From assembly GCF_932526225.1 (NCBI RefSeq), contig NC_064038.1, positions 9,673,070-9,733,069 of the forward strand: a stretch of 60,000 nt of DNA. Reading direction: 5' to 3'. A program made the translations under genes and the position numbers. Below the pieces are notes generated by a model. The model had not been told where the DNA came from. It worked only from the letters and a program-made list of their open reading frames with translations, and searched no databases. The stretch comes from Nematostella vectensis (lineage: Eukaryota; Cnidaria; Anthozoa; Actiniaria; Edwardsiidae). This document shows, piece by piece, positions 1 through 19,767 of this stretch; the stretch's first letter is position 1; every line of letters starts with the position of its first letter.

Positions 1-806
1 AAGGCTGGTTCTTAGGTGTTTGGTGACAAATCTGTCATACTGTCTTCGAGTATGCATAAAAAGTTCCAAAAAAAGTCCTACTCTCCTAACTCACATACAA
101 GGTGTCCTGTGGCATGCTCCTAAAACTTCTCAAACTTCACACTTTTTAAAAATTGCTAAAACTTTATTGAAAAAAAAAAACATATTACCTATTGTTTCCC
201 TGAAAAGTTGATGGGGGTGACTGTCCTATTTTTGGGGGTATAAAATTTGACGAACTACTAGGGGGTGCTTAAATTCTGATTCTGCAATTTCTGGGTCAGT
301 ACGCAGCTCTTACAAGCTGCAATTTGATTGGACAAATGAACAATTTCCGCAACTCGACACGAGCGAGAAGAATAGAGGCAAAATAATTCCTTTGTAGAAC
401 AAAGATAATAGGAGACAAAGCAGCTGCATACTTACTCCAATTTCTTAGGGTAAAAAAATTATTTCAACCACATCCACTTTGCTATCTCTTCAGGGTAAGA
501 ATGTCTGCTGACCACACCCAAAGTGCTATCCCTAAGGGTTAAAATTGATTTTGCCAACAATCCCCATCTGTTTTAATCCCCCCCCCCCCCCCCCCCCCCC
601 GGTCCAAATATATATTATAAAACTACAGATTTTAAATTCGATTTTGCGGATGATCACCCCCGTCTGTTTTTATTCCCCCCCTCTTCCAGAGCACTTGTCT
701 AGTAGCTACTAGGAATATCTAACCTGGGTAAACCAGTAAATCCAAACAACAAATTCTTGATTGCATTATCGCTCATGAACTCTTACTCAATGTAAAATTT
801 ACTTAC
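1..806. other. Presumed HMGCR intron; no exon recognised
   Basis: If the HMGCR gene continues leftward this stretch is intronic. I found no segment resembling the HMGCR linker or catalytic domain on the minus strand. It contains a homopolymer C run at about 577-600 and a C-rich tract at 675-682. The first 14 bases resemble the terminal repeat of the element at 7674-7849, which may be chance. Confidence 0.5.
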
Positions 807-3800
807 ATGTTCTGCATTTACAGCAAGAAATCTGAAAAAGATAGTATGTTTCTGCATCAGGTTCAAGCTAACTTGAGATGTCCCTGAACTAACAAACTTT
901 CCAAAATATAACAAGACATTATATCTGACATAAGAATCAAGTCACCTTGACAGCCAGTCGTCACTGTCTTGCTGATGAGACACGCCCAAGCCAGTGCCTT
1001 GGTGAGGCTTAATGAGACGACTGTGAACATGCACAAACATCAAGCCTGCAGACTGCAATGATCAAGACATGGAGTTACATGGTTCAAATTGGGATCATGT
1101 TCCACTGCCGCTACTTACTAGGAAAAAAAAAGGAGAATGTAATAATAATGTTACAGGTTACAAGTGATTCTTGTTTGGTTCAAATGTACAGTGGACAGCA
1201 AATGCCATGTAGGACAATGTAGGACAAGCATAATAATAATTTATTAATTTATATTGCGCTTTTTTCATATAATGATCAAAAGCGCATTACAATATAACTA
1301 AATGTTGAACTAATATATACAATAAAATTTACAATTATAATCGAAAATAATATGAAATAATAGATCATAATATAAGCTCGTTTAGAGCGAGACATTTAGA
1401 AGGGCCATAAAATACCTTGTGTCAAATTGGAAAAAGAGCTTACAGTTTTTAAGTTATGAAGTCTACAAAAATATACATTTAGTAGCATGCATACTATGTA
1501 TCAAGAAAAGATTATCTCCCAAAAGATCAGTCAATTCCCTACCATGATAATCTTGACGTGCTGTAGTAGGGGGTTTGGCACATGCTCATGGACGTCAGGG
1601 GTGTAGTCAACACCATCAAGCCACTGGGGGGCATTTTTCCCCCTATCACACAGCTAAATTGAACAGGAATGTCACAAATACATACACTTTATTGAATTAA
1701 GTCCCTGGTATACTATATATTGAATTAAGTCCCTGGCAATATTCTATCATTATATTATGCTTAATTTCTTAATTTGTAATTAAAGCTCATTCAAATTTTT
1801 ACTACAGGAAATTTCAGTCCTCTATCTTGTTATTACCACAAATCAGATTTAGTAATAACATCTCAATATTATGCTCTTAAATAATATGATTTCAGCAAAA
1901 GCACCATTACCATAAAGCAACAAAATATACTTTCAGTACAGGTTTTTTTTTGCAAATTTACTGTTCCTATTTTCAAAAGGTCAGCAATAACAAAGAAAAA
2001 GCTGATCAAGATACTACTTTTAAGTAAAGGCTTCACTTACCTCAAGAAAGAGGGATAGGCAGGCAGGCAAGAATGTCATGAAGATCAAATAATGCGTCAG
2101 CAATGCCAGACAGCCAAAGTTACTTGCCGTCTCCAACTCTTCTACCCCTGACAGGGTGCCAACACCTATGACGAGGGTGCCAACTAGGGTGTTAAGTGTC
2201 ATTGATGGCCCAAGGGTGCTAACACCTTGTGCTATCTTGATGGGTGTGTCTTCCTGAAATATATAAAAGGATTTGGTCACTCTAGACTAACCACAAGTTA
2301 CAGTACAAGCTTAAGTCCTATACAACTCTAGTAGAAAATATTATCACAGTAACTATACAAGCATAAGTCTCCCAGTTTTGAGTAATCCCTTGTACATTTG
2401 TTGCTTTATCCATCTGATTTCATGGCCATTCCCTTGTATATTCCCCCTTTTAAGGATTCTGAATCTGCAAGTGTCATTAAAAGCTCAGTGATAATACGTT
2501 TTTGTACTTGAGTTTTCCAATCCCCCTGTAAAAACAAGTTGATTTTGTAGTTAATGTATCCCTAAGCATCTGGAGTTCTTAGTCAAAATGTTCGCTTAAG
2601 GTCATATGAACCACACTTACATAGGAGTTGGCAAGCAGAGCAGTCTTTGCAAGAGTTCCAACTGCAAAGAAGTCATTCAGAAGGAAGAAGAATGGTAGAG
2701 CCTCTCTGCAAGAAGATTATATGAATTGTATTTTTTATATTTATATACAGAAATCAAATTTACAATATCACTTACCTTAAAACAGCTAATTCTCCACCAA
2801 AGATATTACCAATGACGGAAGTATACACCAAACAGGAAAATACAGAGAATATACTAACAATTCCTACAAGGGGAAACAAAACATTGTGTAAATTTCTAGT
2901 TACTATGATTGTCATCATTTATAGCCATGACATTTCCTTTCTCCCTATCATCATGACCAGATAATTTTTACCATCAACACCGCCATTATCTCCATAATGA
3001 TCATAATCACCATTGCAACTTATAGACACCAGGGCTTTTAATAACTTTCAGAGTAGGCGGTGGAGATTGATAAGTAGGGGGTGGAAGTCATTTTATCTTT
3101 TTAGTTTAAGATTTTTTTTTTAAAGTAGCCTGCGCTCGATGGAAAATAGCCTGTGCTTCCGCCGGCCGCCGGGGCCTAATGAAACTCCTGGACACACATC
3201 ACCATCATCACCATCACCACTTCATCATAACAATCACCATCACCAACAATGTCGTCATCACTACCATCAGCAATATCATTATCATCACCAGGGCTATCGC
3301 CATCACCACCACAATAATCAGCACTTTTATCATTACAATAAGCATCATATCACGAGTGTAAAATTTGAGTGCATTCACCATTAAAACCAAATACAGAGAT
3401 TAAGAATGGTTTGTTGGATTCCAAATGTAGGAAATATCATGCTACTCTATGTTTGGTGGAGGTGCTAAAACCTTTAACTTACCTAATAAACACTGCCTAC
3501 TTAATACTTGACTTACCTACTAAATACCTAGACCCAGTGTTAAGCAGCTTCTTGCATTGAAGAAACACACAGAGTAGAGCGAGAAAATAACTTGTAGTGC
3601 TAACATGAACATGGATCCCTGTGGGTAATGGCACCTTTAAACAGAAACACAATTTATACATGTTATCATATAGTAGCTACAAGCTACTATTATCAAGGAT
3701 TCATCAAATATAACTTATACCGCATTCACATCAGCACCAGAACCAAGAACAAAACTGAATAGACTGTGCTGTACATGTTACTAAGTGATCATTTAGCTCA

Positions 3801-6212
3801 GTAAGAATTCAACACAATAAGAAACTTGGCAAGTTATCAGGCAAAAAAAAGCCTTGTTTAACTAAACATGGTTTGGTGTGAATGCAGCATTATTAAATCA
3901 TTTACAGGAGGGAGATAATCTTGTAATATTATTCTTCCAAGTAGCCTGTGTGGTTTGTTTTTGCCTGTCATAAAGTATGTCTACACAGGGTTCAAAATAG
4001 CTGCCGGCTGCCGGTGATAGCCCGCTGCTTTCTGGTCTTTGCAGGCTTTTTTTTTGTATTCCCCTTTCGAAATTTAGAGATGAAGGCGTTTTTCGCCACC
4101 AAAATCCAGAAAGCTGGCAAAATCTAGCAGATTTTAAAAAGTTATTTTGAACCCTGCTACAATTTAAAATGAATATCTTGAATAAAGTCCAATTTAGAAC
4201 CGTTGAACAGCTTTACTTTATTTTATTATGAGTCAAATTTTAAAAGAAATACAGTATCTTGAAACAACCCTGTCAATTTGTTTTTACCTTTAATGATAGT
4301 AAGAGCCCATTCTGCAGAGATTTTTTTAAACAAGAAGCACAAATATATGGCTCCCACACATTTCTATGTGAACTTCATGAGGGGAGTGAAGGGGGATAAC
4401 CAAACCTCCAACCTCAACAAAAAATATTATTGATGATACCAACATCTCATTTTAATCATCAACTTAAATAATTTTATGCACAGAATATATTTATCATAGT
4501 TTCAATTGAAAAATTCTTTATAAAGCTTCCAAACAGACTGGTCTTCATTTAAAAGGTACACAAATTATACCAGAAACAGGGCTTCTGGAATTTGTGGATT
4601 ACGCGCTTCTGCACAAGCGTGTAATTCCAGAAGCCCTGCTGAAAGAATGTAGTAAAATAAGGGATCTTATCAAACAGAATATGTAACCCATCAAAATTGT
4701 AATGAGATACATATGAGATATTATTACTTAAGTTGACATTAAGAATCTTGTTATCATAGGGAATGAGGTCAAGTGGTTTTAATAACAACAACTCCAGTTT
4801 GAATGGTCACAGAGGTACTTTACATATTAATGTCTATGACACAGCAAATTCTAACTCTGTTAAAATCAGCAAGAAAAAACATCTAGGGATGGTATTTCCT
4901 CAATTATAAATGACATTTGAAAACCTTGAAATACCTTAGTTGATTCACTGCAAGATATTACTTTAGGAAATCTAAATTAAAAGTTTAAACCCCTTAAGTT
5001 TTTATCAGAGTTGATGGAGTACTCTTTGATAATGAGACATAAGTTGTGGAATTTCATTTATTGAATACAGTTACAAAAAAATTGGGGATATTTGGAAGAG
5101 GGCATACATGTCTCTTGCAGCCTTAAATGTTTGCACTGGATGCAAATGATGTTGTGGGCAAGTATTCTATAATTACTCCAAAATTTCTAAAAACTCTGCC
5201 CTCTTAACAGAAATAAATTGTGACTTTTTAGTGAGTATATATAGTTTGGTTTAGGCTAAAATGCAAAAATCAAATGTCACAAAAATATGTACTCCTCAAA
5301 ATCTTGAAAATGTATAAATTAAAGCGACAAATCTAAGGCAAAAAGTCAGTATTGTAAATACAAAAAGCAGAAAAGATGGAGTCATAATTCTTGCAATGTT
5401 CCCAAGTCAATCAACTGTCGGAGATTACATGTTTAAACCAATCATAGATTGGATGCTTTGGTTGCCAGGCTAGAAACCAATTTTACTTCAAAAAGTTGAT
5501 TGGTCAAGACAGTTTGGGTGACAGGACAGAATTTGATGGTGGCTTGATGGCTGGCTCTACTCAAAAATCTGGATAACAACAGTATAACCTCAATACACAG
5601 ATAATATCAAATACAGCTTCGAAAACCACAAAGTACATGTTTATACTTGTTTCTCTAAAACTATGATGTCAGCGGAAAATGTTTGATAAGATTTTATGAT
5701 TTATGATTGGCATCTTAAATTGCGCATTTTTTTTACGACAACACGAAAATGAAAATTAATTGAATTTCATAATGAAATCCACAAGCTAGACCTTAGGATC
5801 TATCTGAACTCGTACTGTTTTTGTCAAATGCAACAAAGCTTAACTTAATTATCTAAAATTGAAATTATAGTAAGTCCAAATTTGTATTGGTATGGCGGCG
5901 GTTTAAAGGCAAAAATAAAGCAGATCAGAAGATACATTTATCAAGGGTTCTCCTATAACTATCCTAACATAACAAACAGTCATTGCAGCTGAGTAAACAG
6001 ACCGAAGAAGAAAATCTAATCTGACTCACTTTCCCATTTTGTACTGGAACCGACAGTCTTCCTTCTGAAGTTTCAAAATGTGTTGCGTCGTAAATGCTCA
6101 ACGTTAATAAACACACGGTCCCAGTTATACAAAGAAGTAGAACTTCAACAGGATGAGATGCACAGAGGAATCCATGAGTGTGGAATAATCCCTTAATTCC
6201 TCGTTTTTCCAT
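807..6212 (-). CDS. HMGCR: HMG-CoA reductase, N-terminal membrane (sterol-sensing) domain; partial, continues past left edge
   Basis: HMG-CoA reductase makes mevalonate from HMG-CoA and sits in the ER membrane. The exons I place, in transcript order, are 6030-6212, 3528-3618, 2776-2863, 2621-2705, 2041-2253, 1543-1653, 946-1052 and 807-888. All have AG/GT borders and compatible phases and sum to 960 nt (320 codons). The first residues contain HGFLCASHPVEV, like the vertebrate start (HGLFVASHPWEV). Exon 4 has EALPFFFLLNDF, exon 5 has KIAQGVSTLGPSMTLNTLV and FMTFLPACLSL, exon 7 has GLMFVHVHSR; all are diagnostic of the HMGCR sterol-sensing domain. The ATG at 6210-6212 is the only sensible start. 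The last placed exon ends in phase 0 at LAVNAEH, matching the region just before the last membrane span. The linker and catalytic domain are not in the window. Identity is very secure; exon ends are by eye. Confidence 0.96.
1228..1300. repeat. Short interspersed fragment with TTGCGC / AAAAGCGC inverted core
   Basis: An AT-rich ATAATAATTTATTAATTTAT run leads into ATTGCGCTTTTTTCATA and then CAAAAGCGCATTACAATA. This TTGCGC...AAAGCGC...TTACAA arrangement is common at the tails of marine-invertebrate SINE and LINE families. Assignment to a named family is not possible by eye. It lies in an HMGCR intron. Confidence 0.4.
3195..3350. repeat. Imperfect CAT/CAC triplet repeat
   Basis: Degenerate (CAT/CAC)n tract inside the first large HMGCR intron (3619-6029 upstream; this tract is downstream of exon 2). 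It opens spurious histidine- and isoleucine-rich reading frames on the plus strand. Confidence 0.85.
3986..4156. mobile_element. Short hAT-like inverted-repeat element (171 bp)
   Basis: The termini are CAGGGTTCAAAATA and its reverse complement TATTTTGAACCCTG, a perfect 14-bp inverted repeat. The element is flanked on both sides by CTACA (3981-3985 and 4157-4161), a likely 5-bp target duplication. CAG...CTG ends suit the hAT superfamily. There is no coding capacity, so it is a non-autonomous MITE. It sits in an HMGCR intron. Confidence 0.75.
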
Positions 6213-6716
6213 AGTTCACTTCATGTGTGTATATGGCTGTTCGTTTAGAGTTGTGTAAGGGGTATTACCCACAAGCCAGCTGGGGTACTGACGTAACGCC
6301 ACAGGGTCCCCAAGACTAGCACTTTGCTCTTTCATTTTGGTTTAAAACGTTTTACAACTGTTCTAGGAAAGAAAATATTCTAGATAGAGAGAAAGATAAG
6401 GTAAACTGGCTGGGTTATCACTTATTTCATGTAACGTGTGCGTAGTGCTCAATAAATATAACTCTAACCAAGATTTAAAACCAAGATCCAAACAAAATGC
6501 TTAATCTACATATTTTAAGGCTTTATCCTGTGAGAACTCTTGCTTAGGTATTTCTTAGGTGTTTACTAGTACTTATAAACATTTTTTTCTTTTTTACATA
6601 GTACACAGGTTGCCCAATTTTTTATCACGTGACCTATTACAATTTACCCAGAGTCCTTTGCAAGTCCTACACGCTTGGAGCTTGAAACCATATTTCTCCT
6701 TCGGTCTACATTCGAG
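6213..6716. promoter_or_regulatory. Divergent HMGCR / hnRNP K promoter region, with hnRNP K 5'UTR exon at its right end
   Basis: Only about 0.5 kb separates the HMGCR ATG (minus) from the first hnRNP K splice donor (CGAG|GTAAG, intron begins 6717). A CRE-like octamer TGACGTAA lies at 6289-6296 and a palindromic E-box TCACGTGA at 6625-6632. No clear TATA box is seen. The hnRNP K transcript probably starts around 6640-6700, ending its non-coding first exon at 6716. Mammalian HMGCR promoters also use a CRE-like site, but function here is inference. Confidence 0.6.
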
Positions 6717-7369
6717 GTAAGAATTTTTCACATTTTCAGCATTATTGATCGTCTAAACAGCACTAAAACTCCTCTTTAGTATGTTATTTAACCACCCATC
6801 GCTTTGGTGTGGTCATTAGTTGTTGGTTTTAATAGAAAGTGTTGGTTTTGAGGTCGGAGTTTTCGCTCCTCTCGTGTTTGGCAAAGACCACCTGCTTTTC
6901 AGGCGAGTTCGGGCGGGTTATTTGTTTGTAAATCAACAGTTTACCTATATCTAAACGTACAAAATGTCACATATGTAACCAGCTTATAGCATTTACGCTT
7001 TGTTTTCAAAGGTTGTTGTAATAACATGAATTCTATGTAATGAATTTGAGGGTCGCGAAGGTTGCTTAGTTGAATTGCATAAATTATTTCTGTAAATTCA
7101 TGCATTCATTGATTGATGCAATTGTTTTTTCTTCGATGTTTATCTCTCCTCATACCAAATCCAGATTGTGAAATTGAAATTACGAGTATTTTTACCCAAT
7201 TTTTGTGTCTATGATGTTATGAAAAAAAATGTTTTTGTCTTTTCGTTGCTTCCACGTTCTTAAACAAGCAAATTTGCATGTTTCCTGTCGTAATTTTTTG
7301 AAAGTTTGATAGAAGGAGTATGGATTTCTGAAATATTTGAACTATTTTAACTTGTCTAGATTTTATAAG

Positions 7370-16466
<9,097 letters not shown>

Positions 16467-17465
16467 AGTTTCTAAACCGACACAAGACACGACGATGGAT
16501 CTGCACCCGAGGAAACCCATAACTTCCTTATACAGCATGGAAACACCCACTTGTAATATCCCGATATATCATCTAGTATGTTCAAAGAGCGCCTATAGAG
16601 CGTATAATGTATAAGCGTATAGCAGCGTAGTTAATGATTTCTTTTTAGTTTTTTAAAAACGATTTTAAAGACCTATGTGTTTTAAGCATGGGTGCGTTGC
16701 CCGCTTTTGCGTACTCGTTTCTCAAACACAGTGAAAATGATCAAGAGCCTGCAGCTCTGAATGACCTCCGAATCCGTCCAGTTTATCTCTATCACACTTT
16801 GCAGCCCCTTAAAGGGACACTTGCACGATTGAGAATGGTATAAGTGTTAGTTCAGAAAGCTCGAAAACATTCAGAATCATGTGGAATGACGTTGTTTGCA
16901 CGTCCTCACATCGAGTGGATGGAAATGGATAGAAAATATGTACTTTTACTTGCTGACTCTTGGATGAAGTTAAACAGTAAAATTTTATGTTGTTTTGTGG
17001 CAAACAATTTTATTTTTTTACCATTTCTTAGGTCAAGCGTGCAAATACCCCTTTGTAATGGTGGTTTCATTTAAGCCCATATCTGCGACATATAGAGTCA
17101 AAGTATAATGAGCCACAAATGTATTAACATAATTAAAGCATAGTAGAGCGAATTAGGTTCAAGGACACCACATGACTGAATTCGATTTTGAGAAACTTAA
17201 ACCATATAATTATACGATTTAATTATGCCATACATCATCTTTGGCTCCAGCTTTCCCTTCACTTTCACTGTACCCGATTATGTGTTCTAGAATCCAGCGT
17301 GCTGTGGGAGATATTCGTGAATGGAATGCACTGGTGACTCGCTAATCCAGCTTGTCTGATACCAGTCCTTCCCTCCCAAAATACGCTGGATTCTGGATCA
17401 CTCCTTGCATTTGTAAATTCAATCATTGTTTATCCTTCATCAATAAAATAAGTTTTTGTTTACCA
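16467..17465 (+). terminator. hnRNP K 3'UTR with poly(A) signal
   Basis: No coding signal. AATAAA lies at 17442-17447 in an AT-rich setting, the first convincing signal after the stop codons. A 12-nt perfect inverted repeat (AGAATCCAGCGT at 17289-17300, ACGCTGGATTCT at 17383-17394) encloses about 80 nt and could be a UTR stem or a tiny MITE. The 3' end is inferred. Confidence 0.55.
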
Positions 17466-18154
17466 TTGTGTTGATTCGATTAAAAATATATTTCCTGTTC
17501 ATAAGTTCTTTTGCAATAATGAGTAAAGTATCACGGAAACTAGGGGGTCTTTTTATTTCTGCACATGTTTCGGTAATAGCAAATACGTTTCGGGGGGGGG
17601 GGGGGGCAGGGAAGGTGGAAAGGATTTTATTTTGCAATTCACCAAATATCCTGTGATTTATGGAAAAATGCAGGTGTTTAACAATGTAGTCGTATTTTGA
17701 AAGGATTGGGAGGGTTGTAATCCGCTCAAATTTCCATTGTATGTGATAACCAAATTCTGGTGACATCACCGGATGCTGAATCGGTCCCCATTATACTACT
17801 GACAAGTGCAAAATTGTTCCTTTTTCCCTGTGATGCCTTTTTGGTTATATCAACAATGGAAATGTGCTGTAAGATGAAGTATGTATGTACGCTGGGTGGG
17901 CAAGGAGTCTCTTAAAATAGTCATTCATTACATGTGATCAGTCCGCTGTCCTTACAACATAGCTATTGGCAATAGGCTATCCTCATCAAAACCTGCCAAT
18001 CTGATTACTTCTATCTATAAAAATCTCTATGATTAACTATTTTGCCCTCTTAGGTAAATACCCATATCACTGCTCCCCTTATTCGGTGACCTATTGGAAT
18101 ATTTTCCATCCATAATTTCATAACATAATTTGTTTTCCAACATTTTGAACCTCA

Positions 18155-18408
18155 TTAACACCGGTTTACTTCCGGTAGATTACGTATCTCCAATGATTTT
18201 TATCGGAAAACACGATAAATATTTCAGAATTGTGAAAGCAGTGTGTCTATTGGAAGTTTCTTTGAGGATGTGATTGATAATTTAGAACGGATGGCCTGTT
18301 AAATAGCGCGGATTCTATTAGCTTCTATTGTCGTTTAACGGTTGAGGTTTCCGTCGAAACTGGTGACAATACGGCTTTAATAAAACCTAACCAACGTCTG
18401 ACTAAGAT
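18155..18408 (+). mobile_element. Transposon-derived fragment with conserved C-terminal coding tail, copy 1
   Basis: Homologous in inverted orientation to 41027-41215. On the plus strand the frame ending at 18302 reads ...SIGSFFEDVIDNLERMAC then TAA, and the other copy gives the same residues through synonymous codons. CACCGGTTTACTTCCGG near 18158 resembles the reverse complement of the 3' end of the second copy, so these may be the two ends of an internally deleted DNA transposon. An in-frame TAA about 30 bp upstream of the conserved stretch shows this copy is broken. The protein family is not recognised. AATAAA follows near 18380. Confidence 0.5.
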
Positions 18409-18562
18409 GATAAAGAGATGACTAAGATTGATAATTTAGAACGGATGGCCTGTTAAATAGCGCGGATTCTATTAGCTTCTATTGTCGTTTAACGGTTGAG
18501 GTTTCCGTCGAAACTGGTGACAATACGGCTTTAATAAAACCTAACCAACGTCTGACTAAGAT
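18272..18562 (+). repeat. Recent tandem duplication (137 bp, period 154)
   Basis: 18272-18408 and 18426-18562 appear identical by eye, from GATTGATAATTTAG to GTCTGACTAAGAT. The duplication lies directly downstream of the GPCR stop codon (18586), so the receptor's 3'UTR probably reads through it on the minus strand. Confidence 0.9.
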
Positions 18563-18585
18563 AAGCATCCGATGACCTAGTTTTT

Positions 18586-19767
18586 TTACAGCCTCGACTC
18601 CGCTGTCCTGTTGCTGGCACCACTTTTGTCCCTCTTTTGATCCAAGAGAGACCGGTCAAGGTAGCCCCTCAGGCCTCCTATACACACCATATTTCTTTTC
18701 GTGTCATTTCCAATTACCCCGCTACTAGGTCTAGATTCGTGCCTTAGCATCGAATGTATCCGACGTTTTGAGTCAAGCTTCGAGGTCTCTAAGCGTATCA
18801 TACGCATTTGTTGAACTAAACTATGCGACTGACAACAGCATAGTAAATAAGACAAGTACTTCACGTAACCGCGCCTGAACTGGCGAGTCAGCGTTCCATA
18901 GATCAGCGGATTCATGCAGCTGTGGAACACCGACGTAATAACGCCGAACTTGATACAAACAACTGCGGTCTGTTTTTGTTTCTCGCTACCAAAGTCGAGC
19001 AACATCCAAGCAACTTGTCCTGGTAGCATACATAATGCGAACATAATAACAATAGTCGCCAAGGTCTTCACGACTTGTTTGTTCTCCTTCGTTCGCGCTT
19101 TTAGATTCGCTTGCTTTTCGGAGTGTTTCGTTCTGAATGAAAATGAAGTTGGGAAGTATGCTTTATTGAGGTCTAGCCCAATTCTGATATACGCCACAGC
19201 AATAAGCATTAACGGTAGGAGATACTGAATGACGAACAAGGCGGCTGTGTAGGCTTTACGGTGTGTAAAGCTCGGCCATTTTTCCTTGCATCCGCTTTTA
19301 AACGGTTTGGTAACCACCATCATCGGTACCATAACAATAAATGAGCTCAACCATATCAGTCCAACAAGGATAAACGCCCAGAAATCTTTCATCTCCGGCC
19401 GAAAGGGATTCAAAATAACTCTACATCTATATACCGCCATGGATGTGAGTGTGAAAATACTGACAAGGAAAGAAACTGTCATAAGAGGTTTGACGAAATG
19501 GCACGTGAAAACAGTTGCAGGTAGCGTCCGTAACAGGTCGTATATGTTAAGAGGGATAAAAAAGATCAGTGTGAGATCAGTCACTGCTAGATTCATGATA
19601 AACATGTCGTTAACCGTCCTTTTTAATCTCTTCTTTGTGATAATCACAAGAACAAGGGAATTACCCACTAAGCCCAGGACGAACGTCACAAGATAAAAAC
19701 CAAGTGTTATTTGCTTCTCTCTTTCGCTGAGCATACCGGCTTCTATTCCTTGTGTTGTGTTGTTCAT
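18586..19767 (-). CDS. Class A (rhodopsin-like) GPCR, peptide-receptor type, intronless
   Basis: 393-residue seven-helix plasma-membrane receptor. N-terminal NNTT gives possible N-glycosylation. Landmarks: GN at 35-36 in TM1; LAVTD 60-64 in TM2; Cys89 at the top of TM3 and Cys160 in ECL2 (GCKEKWP) for the disulfide; Trp139 in TM4; Pro185 in TM5; CMLP 246-249 in TM6; NPLIY 286-290 in TM7. Cys310-312 after helix 8 are likely palmitoylation sites, followed by a basic and serine-rich tail. The DRY position reads YRC (113-115), so Asp3.49 and Tyr3.51 are both replaced while Arg is kept. ECL2 and TM motifs resemble neuropeptide receptors of the NPY/QRFP/galanin-like group, but the ligand cannot be inferred. 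The ATG at 19765-19767 sits just before TM1 at the usual distance. It is related to the receptor at 36222-37965. Confidence 0.94.
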   Translation of the reverse strand: MNNTTQGIEAGMLSEREKQITLGFYLVTFVLGLVGNSLVLVIITKKRLKRTVNDMFIMNLAVTDLTLIFFIPLNIYDLLRTLPATVFTCHFVKPLMTVSFLVSIFTLTSMAVYRCRVILNPFRPEMKDFWAFILVGLIWLSSFIVMVPMMVVTKPFKSGCKEKWPSFTHRKAYTAALFVIQYLLPLMLIAVAYIRIGLDLNKAYFPTSFSFRTKHSEKQANLKARTKENKQVVKTLATIVIMFALCMLPGQVAWMLLDFGSEKQKQTAVVCIKFGVITSVFHSCMNPLIYGTLTRQFRRGYVKYLSYLLCCCQSHSLVQQMRMIRLETSKLDSKRRIHSMLRHESRPSSGVIGNDTKRNMVCIGGLRGYLDRSLLDQKRDKSGASNRTAESRL

